Shown here: positions 1 through 7,722 of the stretch, piece after piece
Numbering within the stretch: position 1 is the stretch's first letter
Layout of the letters: every line of letters starts with the position of its first letter
Origin: Pedobacter sp. KBW06
GTDB taxonomy: Bacteria > Bacteroidota > Bacteroidia > Sphingobacteriales > Sphingobacteriaceae
Direction: 5' to 3'
Assembly (NCBI RefSeq): GCF_003852525.1
Contig: NZ_QAJL01000001.1
Coordinates: forward strand, 298,796 to 358,972
Length of the DNA: 60,177 nt
Position numbers and translations under genes: made by a program
The notes under the pieces: model-generated
Seen by the model: only the letters and a program-made list of their open reading frames with translations
What the model was told of the DNA's origin: nothing
The model's database searches: none

Positions 1-267
1 TTAAAGGTTATGAAGAGATCGTCTGTTCTCTGTTATTTATATCGTATTTATCAGTGTTAAAGCCCGGTTCCTGATATCGCCTGAGCAGCATAATCATGAT
101 GGCCTTCCAACTATTCCCTTGAAATTCGAATTTAAGTAATACTTTCTCATTCTTCAATTTCTAAACTTAAAATTACACGGAAATAGAAATCTCAATAAAT
201 AATTCCGATTATCAGTTTCCTTGCATTATTATTGCATAGAGCGAATAAGAAACGATTTCAATTTTTA

Positions 268-2796
268 ATGGCGCACAGAATATACTTATACAACTTAAAT
301 AAAGACCTGCTTCCTGAAAAGATGTCTACCACCACAGCAGACCAGGACTTTTTAGCAAACATCCTGGCTGGAATAGGTAGCAATACTGAAGACAATCTGC
401 TTATGGTAGAATGGAATTATGAATTTCCAGTCTTTTTACACCCTTTATTTGCTCATCAGCCCCTGATTTCAACACCTGTATTTAATGGAACTGATGGCGG
501 AATCTATGCACCCGCAGCGTTGGGAATTCAGCGCATTAAAGCATTTTATGAATTTATAGACAAGCATAAAGCACAGCTCATCGATGACAAGCCGGCTTTT
601 GACATCGCAAAACAACGCATCTTTAAATTTCTTGAGGAAAGGGTTATTCATGATTTTTTTCATCTTGATGCCTGGGATGTCTTTAATATGGATGATGTTC
701 CACATAAAATACAGGCCATTCAGCTATTGAATGACATCAATACCACCAATGCCATTCTACAAGAAGCAATGGAACGGGATGACCCCTCCTTGCTGGACAA
801 CTGCCCGGAATTTAACCAGGGTCCGCTTCAATTTCAAAGCTTCAAACCTTACCTAAACCACTCTGGTTATGACTATGGCTGGGAGGTCATCAGTTCCGGT
901 ATATACGACGAAGACGAAACGGAAGACAATGAGTTTCCAGATCAGATTTTCTACATGGAAAACGGCTGCAAAGGAATGAAAGATGATTCCGGACAAATTC
1001 TGATTCCCGCACGTTACGACGAAGTCTATTATTTTCCAGAGGGAGAATCGCTCGCGCTCGTGCAAAAGGAGGATAAATACGGATACGTTAACCGTCGGGG
1101 AGAAGAATGTGTTCCCCTTCAATATGATGATGCCTTCGATCTGAGCAAAGGAGTAGCCATTGTAAAATTGAACGACAAATACGGTTTCCTTCAGCCAGAC
1201 CAAAATATGGAGGTAGCCTTTCTCTACGACGACATTACCGATCTCAGTCTCGAGCCTCACTATTTTAACGTGTGCAAAGAAGAAACCTGGGGAGTAGCCA
1301 ATGCCAGCAATGAGATCTTATTGCCTTTTGAATATATACAGGAAATCATTTGCCACGAATTTGATGGTTATAACTATTACTCCGGTGTTCTCAAATCAAG
1401 CAAACAAAAGCATTTCTTTTTACAGGATTTCAAAAAAATAGGAACAAATAAAGTTATTGAGGTACAATGGGCCGGCTTTGAGCAACAACAACATTTTTTC
1501 GTACCAACCGAGATCCTGTCTGCAGGCGATAAAAAAAAACTAAAACTACAATCACTAATCAGACAGGACGGAGAGATCATCCTACCTGCTGAATATGAAG
1601 AGATCAGCTATTGTAGTGGAAGCCAGGTGTACATCCTGAAACAAAAAGGAAAATTCGGATTGTTCCGCATCACCGGAGGCACCTTACTCCCCTGTATCTA
1701 TAACCGCATAGATGAGCTCAATGAGGCTTGTTTCCGTATTTTTCAATCCGGAAAAGTTGGCTTTTTTGACAGTATGGATGGAAGAAACATTTTCATCAGT
1801 CCGCAGTTTGACTCCATGCGGGATGATGTCCGTAGAAATAAGAACGGCAGTTGGGAGATTCTGGGTTTCCTTGAAAACAGCGCATTCCTCATATCCAGCG
1901 ATCAGACAACAAAGCCTGTAGACCATGAAATTGCTGCCAAACAGCTCTCCATAGGTTATTATCCGGAAAGCCTTGCTGAGGAGCAAAGGAAAATACTGGC
2001 TGACCTGGCAGGAACAAATGCGCCGGCACTTGACCTTTACCGCAAAGGATCAAAAGCACTGGATGAAGGAGATCTGGACAATGCCTTAAAATACCACTTG
2101 CTCGCAGCAGAAAAAGGAGATGCCGACTCCATGAACGATCTGGGTTTTATTTACAGCAGTAATGGCCCCCACTACGATGCCAACAAAGCTTATTTTTGGT
2201 ATCGAAGCGGACAAAAAGCTGGCTCCATAGATGCCATGAATGGATTCGCCATCTGTCACCTGAATGGGATAGGTGTGAAACAGAATATTGATCAGGCCAT
2301 CCGCTGGTACGAAAGGGCCGCAGAATATGGAAATGGCAGGGCACATGCAAATCTCGCCGACCTTTACCTGGATGGCATATGGGTCCAGCAAAATCTGGAC
2401 AAAGCATTAAAACATTATCAGCGGGCGGAGCAGCTCAATTTCCCCAGTTATGGCAGGCATGGCTATGTACTTTTCCTGAAGGAAGACTATGAACCGGCGA
2501 TCAATTATTACAAAGCAAGTGCAAAAGAAGGTGATGGTCAATCCGCCTATAACCTCGCCACCATGTACGAACTTGGGCAGGGCTGCAGGCCGGATATCCA
2601 TAAAGCACTATCATTTTATCATCGGGCGCTGGAACTTGCTCAGACAGACAGTTATCTGGAACTAATCAGGCTCTACCGCCATAATGATGAAGTAAAAGAC
2701 GAGGCGAAAGCGCTGGAAATGATAGCGCTGGCCAAGGCAGCGGGGATTGATCCTCCGGATGAGGACCCTCCAAAAAAACGGGGATGGTTCAGTTAA
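268..2796 (+). CDS. WG-repeat and Sel1-repeat protein
   Basis: About 842 residues. The first 230 residues match nothing I recognise. Residues about 235-540 carry WG-type beta-propeller repeats, in which a Tyr/Trp-Gly-(Tyr/Phe/Val) strand alternates with Ile/Leu-Pro-x-x-Tyr-Asp (for example KYGYVNRRGE and KYGFLQPD). Residues about 600-800 are Sel1-like helical repeats (AMNGFAICHLNGIGV and similar). Both repeat types normally bind protein or ligand rather than catalyse. No signal peptide or membrane segment is visible, so it is probably cytoplasmic. The reading frame extends upstream to a TTG at 232, but the ATG at 268 gives a more natural start. The 3' end overlaps the convergent Nudix gene by 8 bases. 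The WG plus Sel1 combination is clear; the role is unknown. Confidence 0.85.
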   Translation: MAHRIYLYNLNKDLLPEKMSTTTADQDFLANILAGIGSNTEDNLLMVEWNYEFPVFLHPLFAHQPLISTPVFNGTDGGIYAPAALGIQRIKAFYEFIDKHKAQLIDDKPAFDIAKQRIFKFLEERVIHDFFHLDAWDVFNMDDVPHKIQAIQLLNDINTTNAILQEAMERDDPSLLDNCPEFNQGPLQFQSFKPYLNHSGYDYGWEVISSGIYDEDETEDNEFPDQIFYMENGCKGMKDDSGQILIPARYDEVYYFPEGESLALVQKEDKYGYVNRRGEECVPLQYDDAFDLSKGVAIVKLNDKYGFLQPDQNMEVAFLYDDITDLSLEPHYFNVCKEETWGVANASNEILLPFEYIQEIICHEFDGYNYYSGVLKSSKQKHFFLQDFKKIGTNKVIEVQWAGFEQQQHFFVPTEILSAGDKKKLKLQSLIRQDGEIILPAEYEEISYCSGSQVYILKQKGKFGLFRITGGTLLPCIYNRIDELNEACFRIFQSGKVGFFDSMDGRNIFISPQFDSMRDDVRRNKNGSWEILGFLENSAFLISSDQTTKPVDHEIAAKQLSIGYYPESLAEEQRKILADLAGTNAPALDLYRKGSKALDEGDLDNALKYHLLAAEKGDADSMNDLGFIYSSNGPHYDANKAYFWYRSGQKAGSIDAMNGFAICHLNGIGVKQNIDQAIRWYERAAEYGNGRAHANLADLYLDGIWVQQNLDKALKHYQRAEQLNFPSYGRHGYVLFLKEDYEPAINYYKASAKEGDGQSAYNLATMYELGQGCRPDIHKALSFYHRALELAQTDSYLELIRLYRHNDEVKDEAKALEMIALAKAAGIDPPDEDPPKKRGWFS

Positions 2797-3184
2797 TTTC
2801 TAAAGAATCCAGATAATCATTAACAATAGGAATATCCGCAGCTGCCCAGTCGCAAGCCGGCAGCGCGGATGTTTCCAACCAGCTATAGGAAGCATGTTCC
2901 CTTAAAACCACATCGCCGGCAATAATCCGGCAAACAAAGGGAATCAGGCGAATAGAAAATTCGGGATATACATGTTGGTGAGCTGCTCTTTCAGACAGAA
3001 TCTGAATCTCGACATTCAGTTCTTCTTTTATCTCCCTGATCAGACAAGCCTCGGCACTTTCTCCCGGCTCGATTTTCCCTCCTGGAAACTCCATCTTCAG
3101 CGGCAATAACATCCTTGCACTCCGCTGAGCAACCAGGATTTTTCCTTCTTCACTAACAATAATCGCACAACAAACATCAATCAT
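2789..3184 (-). CDS. Nudix (MutT-like) hydrolase
   Basis: A 131-residue single-domain Nudix protein. The Nudix box is complete at about residues 36-58: GGKIEPGES, then REIKEELNV, giving the G-x5-E-x7-REUxEE core whose glutamates bind Mg2+. Short length, the N-terminal strand (CCAIIVSEEGKILVAQR) and the FPGGK motif fit the 8-oxo-dGTP/dCTP diphosphatase (MutT) branch, which cleans oxidised nucleotides. Substrate cannot be assigned from sequence alone. It faces the WG/Sel1 gene tail-to-tail (8-base overlap) and is divergent from the NAD(P)-binding gene across a 208-base region that contains a strong hairpin. Confidence 0.9.
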   Translation of the reverse strand: MIDVCCAIIVSEEGKILVAQRSARMLLPLKMEFPGGKIEPGESAEACLIREIKEELNVEIQILSERAAHQHVYPEFSIRLIPFVCRIIAGDVVLREHASYSWLETSALPACDWAAADIPIVNDYLDSLEIN

Positions 3185-3271
3185 AGCCGAAGATAATTTT
3201 TTATCCCTACATTCGCTTCATATTACTTCTTAATACATATCTAAACAGGATTTTTAAAAACCCGACCTTGT

Positions 3272-3340
3272 AGACAGGAAAGCTACTAAGCCAGTCAAAA
3301 AAGCTGGCAGTAAATTGCTATACCCTTTTTTTTCCTGTCT
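3272..3340. repeat. Nested inverted repeat (69 bases) in divergent intergenic region
   Basis: Outer arms AGACAGGAAA (3272-3281) and TTTCCTGTCT (3331-3340) are perfectly complementary. Inside them GCCAG (3290-3294) pairs with CTGGC (3304-3308), and ACT (3285-3287) with AGT (3309-3311) across a two-base bulge. The element lies 52 bases upstream of the NAD(P)-binding gene. It could be a structured leader, a small RNA, or a REP-like element. Confidence 0.5.
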
Positions 3341-3392
3341 TAAATTTTTCAATAATTAATTAGATGTAATCAATTTTGTCATTAAGAACAAT

Positions 3393-4031
3393 ATGAATGT
3401 TCCTATAAAAGTCGCCCTGATCGGCGCAACAGGTAAGGTAGGAAAACCCCTGCTTAATCAATTACTAGCGCAAGGATATCAGGTAAAATCCCTGATCAGA
3501 AAACCACAATCTTACCCCATTACACATCCTTCCATGGAAATTGTAGCGGGAGACATTAAGGACCTGGAAACCGCCATCGAACTCGTTAAAGGCTGTGATG
3601 TTGTAATCAGTGTGATCGGACAGCTCAAAGATGAACCCTTGATTTCCAGCCTTTCCGCATCCAATCTGATCCATGCGATGAACCAGGAGCAGATCAGCCG
3701 GTATATCTTCTTAACGGGATTAACCCTGGATATACCGGGAGATGAAAAAAGCGCAGCCAACCAACAAGGCTCAGCATGGATGAAACAAACCTTCCCCATC
3801 GTGGTTGCCGATAAAGAAAAGGCAGTTGAACTGTTACAACAGAGCAATATCGACTGGACCATTGTAAGGCTTCCATGGATCGAAGAAACGGAACAAAAGA
3901 AACAGCTGTTGGTTGACCTTCAGGATTGCCCGGGAGAGAAAGTAAGCACCACCGGACTTGCCACCTTCCTGATTGAACAAATCAGTGATCCTACGTTTAT
4001 CAAAAAAGCACCCTTTGTGGCGAGTATCTAA
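3393..4031 (+). CDS. NAD(P)H-binding (NmrA/SDR-a type) protein
   Basis: A 212-residue Rossmann-fold protein. The dinucleotide motif GATGKVG sits at residues 11-17, right after the first strand (VALIGATG), and Arg36 in LIRKP suggests NADP(H) preference. The segment CDVVISVIGQ and the SNIDWTIVRLPW block are typical of the NAD(P)H-binding/NmrA-like group of atypical short-chain dehydrogenases. These lack the classical Tyr-x-x-x-Lys pair and act as redox sensors or reductases of small ketones and flavins. It is monocistronic, ending at a strong terminator at 4051-4083. The specific substrate is not predictable. Confidence 0.85.
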   Translation: MNVPIKVALIGATGKVGKPLLNQLLAQGYQVKSLIRKPQSYPITHPSMEIVAGDIKDLETAIELVKGCDVVISVIGQLKDEPLISSLSASNLIHAMNQEQISRYIFLTGLTLDIPGDEKSAANQQGSAWMKQTFPIVVADKEKAVELLQQSNIDWTIVRLPWIEETEQKKQLLVDLQDCPGEKVSTTGLATFLIEQISDPTFIKKAPFVASI

Positions 4032-4050
4032 AATAATCCGGATCTAAAAC

Positions 4051-4083
4051 AAAAGGAGTCTGTTGCGAAACAGGCTCCTTTTT
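4051..4083 (+). terminator. Rho-independent terminator
   Basis: AAAAGGAGTCTGTT (4051-4064) pairs with AACAGGCTCCTTTT (4069-4082), with one G-U pair and a four-base loop, followed by T residues. It closes the NAD(P)-binding gene and can serve the convergent glycolipid-binding gene as well. Confidence 0.85.
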
Positions 4084-4103
4084 ACATCAGGTATATACAG
4101 AAG

Positions 4104-4658
4104 CTAAGCCATTTCAAACAATCCCGGATAGGAACTGACCAGGTCAAATCCATCAAACTCTATCAATGCCTTAAAATCGTTTTCCGTATTTTCATATTTA
4201 TACCGGTGTTCCGCTAACCTGGTATATACTTGTTCTACCCGTCTTACCTCAAATTTCAGCAGGTCAAAATACAACACGCTGATGTGCTGACTTTCTCCCA
4301 GCTTCATTCCTAACCGTTTTACCGGAAGCGAGTTGGTAAAAGGACTGAGCATGATATCGATTTCAATGCATCCTTTAAAGTTACTAAGTTCCAGCCCCTC
4401 TGCATCGAACCAGTTCCCTGCGCCATCGCTCGTATAGACCAATTGTTTAAAATCCCTCCCCATCCTGTTCTGTACGGATACCTCTAAAGTTCTCCAATTG
4501 GTATCGACATGGATTCGGTAAGAAAAATCCACTTCCCTCCCATCTACTGTACCTTCAATTACGGCAGATACGATCGTCTGATCCTTCTCCAGCAGCAACT
4601 CGCAATATTCAATGGTTTGGAGGCTGTTTAATCCTTTCCAAATGATGCTTTTCTTCAT
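4104..4658 (-). CDS. Putative glycolipid-binding protein
   Basis: 184 residues with the hallmarks of the putative glycolipid-binding family (PF06475). These are an N-terminal W-K-G-L strand, a central DGAGNWFDAEG segment, the signature CIEIDIMLSPFTNSLPVKRL at about residues 96-115, and a C-terminal YRYKYENTENDF strand before GLFEMA. The family forms a beta-barrel related to LolA-like lipoprotein folds; its function is not established. There is no signal peptide. It starts 7 bases after the DinB-like gene on the same strand, so the two are probably co-transcribed. Confidence 0.8.
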   Translation of the reverse strand: MKKSIIWKGLNSLQTIEYCELLLEKDQTIVSAVIEGTVDGREVDFSYRIHVDTNWRTLEVSVQNRMGRDFKQLVYTSDGAGNWFDAEGLELSNFKGCIEIDIMLSPFTNSLPVKRLGMKLGESQHISVLYFDLLKFEVRRVEQVYTRLAEHRYKYENTENDFKALIEFDGFDLVSSYPGLFEMA

Positions 4659-4665
4659 TACAACT

Positions 4666-5100
4666 CTAACTAATCACGATTTCACCCCGGTGATGGGTAA
4701 CCTCTCCTACTGTATGCTGGATCATTTCATATCTCGACATCTGAAAATCTCCATGTCCGGGAATATCAAATGTAACCTTTTCTTTTAACCGCTCTTCTGA
4801 TAATTCAGATACATAATCAAGTAGATTTTCAGATTGAATTACCAGGTCTTTAAGCAAGGCATCAATGGCTCCTTCAAATACTTTTTCTTCGGGAGAGCGG
4901 TCTTCCCGGCATTGTATTTTTTCCATCCATTGTGCTTCCGCAGTTAAGAGCTTCGATAGTTTTTGGTTGATATGGGGCAGTTCAGGAGAAACAGCTGCAG
5001 TTCCTTCCTTTCTTTCTGTCAGCCGGATAACCAGCTCATTATTTGCCCATAAATTATAGGCACATAAGTCTTTTGTCAGGGTTTGCAAATTCATCTTCAT
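4666..5100 (-). CDS. DinB-family protein
   Basis: 144 residues, all-helical, with the DinB/YfiT four-helix-bundle pattern. An N-terminal YNLWANNEL helix is followed by a C-terminal HTVGEVTHHRGEIV helix, whose His triad normally holds a divalent metal. The usual N-terminal metal histidine is not obvious in the second helix (LLTAEAQWMEK), so metal binding may be altered. DinB-type proteins include thiol-dependent transferases, but most are uncharacterised. Alternative Met at residue 3. It is first in a two-gene unit with the glycolipid-binding gene and divergent from a GNAT gene. Confidence 0.8.
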   Translation of the reverse strand: MKMNLQTLTKDLCAYNLWANNELVIRLTERKEGTAAVSPELPHINQKLSKLLTAEAQWMEKIQCREDRSPEEKVFEGAIDALLKDLVIQSENLLDYVSELSEERLKEKVTFDIPGHGDFQMSRYEMIQHTVGEVTHHRGEIVIS

Positions 5101-5174
5101 TTTGTTATTTGTTTATGAATCAAATTTCAATACCGACACTGACAACCCTATGGCAGTCCAAAAAATTATAATAC

Positions 5175-5182
5175 TATCTTTG
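5175..5182 (+). promoter_or_regulatory. Bacteroidota -7 element for the GNAT gene
   Basis: TATCTTTG matches the TAnnTTTG consensus, 14 bases before the start codon. I see no good -33 TTTG at the expected distance, so this is a partial promoter match. Confidence 0.4.
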
Positions 5183-5196
5183 AAAAAAAGACAACT

Positions 5197-5682
5197 ATGC
5201 CGATTACTTTCAGAACCATCGAGGCCCGCGACAATGAGCAACTTGCCAAAATCATCCGTACTTCTTTAGAAGAATTTAAGGTCTCTAAAATAGGAACAGT
5301 ATATTCTGACCCCACAACGGACAACTTATATAAGTTATTTCAAACGGAAAGAAGCATCTATTTTATAGCTGAGGAAGACGGTCAGCTGCTTGGAGGAAGT
5401 GGCATATATCCTACAGAAGGACTGCCGGAAGGTTGTGCAGAGCTGGTAAAATTCTACTTATCAGGAAATGCAAGAGGAAAAGGAATTGGCAAACAACTTT
5501 TGGAAAAATGTTTTGAATCGGCTGAAGAGCTGGGTTATAGCGAGCTGTATCTGGAAACATTCCCGGAGTTGGCACAGGCGGTGGGTATGTATGAAAAGGC
5601 CGGGTTCAAGGCATTGGATGCTGCACTGGGAAACTCCGGCCATTTTGCCTGTAATATCTGGATGCTTAAAACACTGGATTAA
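5197..5682 (+). CDS. GNAT-family N-acetyltransferase
   Basis: 161 residues with the full GNAT layout. There is an N-terminal FRTIEARD strand, a central sheet (IYFIAEEDGQLLGGSGIYP), the acetyl-CoA pyrophosphate loop RGKGIGKQLL at about residues 93-102, and the AVGMYEKAGF helix-turn that positions the acetyl group. Such enzymes transfer acetyl from acetyl-CoA to an amine; the acceptor is unknown. The gene is preceded by a TATCTTTG -7 element. Its last 4 bases overlap the convergent NTF2-like gene. Confidence 0.88.
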   Translation: MPITFRTIEARDNEQLAKIIRTSLEEFKVSKIGTVYSDPTTDNLYKLFQTERSIYFIAEEDGQLLGGSGIYPTEGLPEGCAELVKFYLSGNARGKGIGKQLLEKCFESAEELGYSELYLETFPELAQAVGMYEKAGFKALDAALGNSGHFACNIWMLKTLD

Positions 5683-6074
5683 TCCAAAGAAACGAATAAC
5701 TCCGACTGTGTGAGCCAAACGCCGTTAATTTTTCGCCACATGGCGGAGTAATTTCCTCTGAAAGCCTCAGTCTTATAACTCCAGCTGCCACTTTCCCAGG
5801 CCAGAATACCGCTATCACCAATCACAATCGAACTAGGTAAACGCTCAAATGAGGGTGCTTTTTTCGAAAACATCTCTTTCCATACTTTCAATAACTTTGC
5901 TTTTCCGGAATACTGGCCTCCTTCGCCGGAAATCACCACAATATCTTCCATCCAGTATTTGGCTACTCCAGCCACGTCCTGATTTGAGATCGCCATATTT
6001 GAATCCATCCTTGACAGGCGGATTGCTTCTTCTTCTTGTCTTTTAAAAAATGAGGTATTGTTCAATGAATTCAT
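5679..6074 (-). CDS. NTF2-like (DUF4440/SnoaL-like) protein
   Basis: 131 residues with the NTF2-like cone-fold pattern. A helix (RMDSNMAISNQDVAGVAKYWMEDIVVISGEGG) is followed by the GKAKLLKVWKEMF segment and three strands ending in WRKINGVWLTQSELFVSL. Such proteins are either small polyketide-type enzymes or ligand-binding modules. No secretion signal is visible. It lies 28 bases after the MFS gene on the same strand and may share its transcript, which would place it in a detoxification or drug-response unit. Confidence 0.8.
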   Translation of the reverse strand: MNSLNNTSFFKRQEEEAIRLSRMDSNMAISNQDVAGVAKYWMEDIVVISGEGGQYSGKAKLLKVWKEMFSKKAPSFERLPSSIVIGDSGILAWESGSWSYKTEAFRGNYSAMWRKINGVWLTQSELFVSLD

Positions 6075-6102
6075 ATAAAATCAGGTACCGGTTAGGGGTC
6101 AA

Positions 6103-7272
6103 TTACTGGTTGCTAATATGAGAAAAAATTTGGGATTTACGCTCCAATAATGTTCTCCAGGCAATCATCAACAGGGCCATCAGCCCAAAACACATCCCTA
6201 CCCAGGGGCTCTGTTTCACACCCATATCCGCAATCACCCAACCACTTAACATCGTTCCGACAGATACGCCGAGGTTCCCGAAAGAAGTAGACAAACTGTT
6301 GGCAAATTCCAGCGCATGAGGGGCTGCTGAAATCAGGTAAGCAGAAGCATTGAGAAAGGTTGGCGCATACAGAAAGCCCCAGATGGCGATCACCAGAATC
6401 GTACTCCAGCCATTCCCTCCGGAGTACTCCAGCATAAAAGGAACAAGCACCGTTCCGGCAAGAAAGAAAGCGGTGGTTCCAGGAATACTGATACTCAGCA
6501 TTTTTCCAGCCAGCCAGTTTGCGAAAACACCGGTTATACCAAATAAAAACAACATATAACTGATCATTTCCGTATCCATTCCTTTTACCTTTCCAAGGTA
6601 GTCAGCAAAATAGCTATAGGTAGAAAACCAGGCAGCCACCATTAGGAAATTCATCGTTGCACTGATCAGAAAAGCAGGCTTTTTCAGGATTTTCAATTGA
6701 CTGCCATACGACTTCTTTTCCCTGACCGGCATCGGGGGCATTCCCTTAAATATGGCGAGCAGTGCCAGGCCACTAACCAGCCCCTGCACGACAAATGAAG
6801 CCTGCCAGTTAAACACACTGGCCATATAAGTGGCAAAGGGTACGGTCGTCACCATCGCAATTGCAATCCCACCCAACACGATTCCCATCAGTTGGTGTGC
6901 TTTATTCTGCTCTGCATGGGCAAGGGCCGCTGCGATCGCGGTAGAGATGTAAACCGGCTGTAAAAAGGCCGGCAATAAACGCACAAGCATCAGTAGCCAG
7001 AAAGGTGGGGCCAATGAAGAGACCACACCGGTTAATAAAAAAATAGCAATGCTGAGCATCATGATCTTTTTGCGGTCAAATCCGGAAGACAGGAGCGTCA
7101 TAAATGGCCCCGTTAACGCAATGACCAATGCAAATGCACTTAGGAGGATCCCTGCTTTGTCGATGCTGATCTGATAATGTTCCGCGACCTGAGGTAAAAT
7201 CCCAATAACACCAAATTCCGTACTGATGATACCAATCATTCCGAGGCATCCGATATAGGCAATTTTCTTCAT
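6103..7272 (-). CDS. MFS transporter (AraJ-like drug/sugar efflux)
   Basis: 389 residues with 12 predicted membrane helices. Helix 1 (IAYIGCLGMIGIISTEFGVIGILPQVA) holds the T-E-F-x-x-x-G-I/L-P pattern found in DHA1/AraJ-type exporters. The loop 2-3 motif FDRKKIMMLS matches the D-R-(R/K)-x motif of the superfamily. It is probably a proton-driven exporter in the inner membrane. It is divergent from an HxlR regulator across a 90-base gap holding a perfect palindrome, the usual arrangement for a pump controlled by a small redox- or ligand-responsive repressor. Confidence 0.85.
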   Translation of the reverse strand: MKKIAYIGCLGMIGIISTEFGVIGILPQVAEHYQISIDKAGILLSAFALVIALTGPFMTLLSSGFDRKKIMMLSIAIFLLTGVVSSLAPPFWLLMLVRLLPAFLQPVYISTAIAAALAHAEQNKAHQLMGIVLGGIAIAMVTTVPFATYMASVFNWQASFVVQGLVSGLALLAIFKGMPPMPVREKKSYGSQLKILKKPAFLISATMNFLMVAAWFSTYSYFADYLGKVKGMDTEMISYMLFLFGITGVFANWLAGKMLSISIPGTTAFFLAGTVLVPFMLEYSGGNGWSTILVIAIWGFLYAPTFLNASAYLISAAPHALEFANSLSTSFGNLGVSVGTMLSGWVIADMGVKQSPWVGMCFGLMALLMIAWRTLLERKSQIFSHISNQ

Positions 7273-7291
7273 CTATGTATAATATGAGCAG

Positions 7292-7299
7292 CAAAAGTA
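7292..7299 (-). promoter_or_regulatory. -7 element for the MFS gene
   Basis: On the minus strand this reads TACTTTTG, a perfect TAnnTTTG match, 19 bases before the MFS start codon. The operator palindrome begins 24 bases upstream of it. Confidence 0.5.
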
Positions 7300-7323
7300 A
7301 AAGCTAAGCATTAGATTTGTCCG

Positions 7324-7343
7324 CCGTACTACCCATTGTACGG
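7324..7343. promoter_or_regulatory. Candidate HxlR operator palindrome
   Basis: CCGTAC (7324-7329) and GTACGG (7338-7343) form a perfect inverted repeat with an 8-base spacer. It lies between the divergent MFS and HxlR genes and just upstream of the MFS -7 element. HxlR-family dimers bind inverted repeats of this size. Confidence 0.55.
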
Positions 7344-7362
7344 AACTAACAAAAAAGTAAGT

Positions 7363-7722
7363 ATGGCCGAAAGAAAAGAAAACTCCACCAACAGCCTGAA
7401 CAGGAAGTGCATTGTCGAAAGCAATGACCTCAGTTATGCGATAGATATGGTTGGCGGTCGCTGGAAGCTACTCATTCTCGTCAATCTGGAAAAGAAAAAG
7501 CTAAGGTTCAATGAAATCCAGAAAGCGATGTCCAACATTACCGAGCGGATGTTGACCCTACAATTGCGGGAACTGGAAAATGATGGGCTAATCAGCAGAA
7601 CAGTATATGCGGAGGTTCCTCCGAGGGTAGAATATGAATTGACAGAAATCAGCACAGAACTCATTCCAATATGGAAAAAGCTCTGTGCCTGGGGAGCAAA
7701 ACACAGAAAGACGAGGGTTTAA
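7363..7722 (+). CDS. HxlR-family transcriptional regulator
   Basis: 119 residues from the ATG at 7363; the frame is open back to a TTG at 7336, but that would place the start inside the operator palindrome. The HxlR winged helix is complete: a Cys-containing N-terminus (RKCIVE), GGRWKLLILVNL, the recognition segment ERMLTLQLRELENDGLISRTVY, and the wing PPRVEYELTE. The conserved N-terminal Cys is the redox-sensing position in relatives such as HypR and YodB. It probably represses the divergent MFS gene. The 3' end overlaps the convergent barrel gene by 4 bases. Confidence 0.9.
   Translation: MAERKENSTNSLNRKCIVESNDLSYAIDMVGGRWKLLILVNLEKKKLRFNEIQKAMSNITERMLTLQLRELENDGLISRTVYAEVPPRVEYELTEISTELIPIWKKLCAWGAKHRKTRV

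Noticed and set aside
232..267. Start of the WG/Sel1 gene at TTG 232
   Set aside because: The ATG at 268 gives a normal N-terminus; the 12 extra residues are basic, and no promoter or ribosome signal supports the earlier start.
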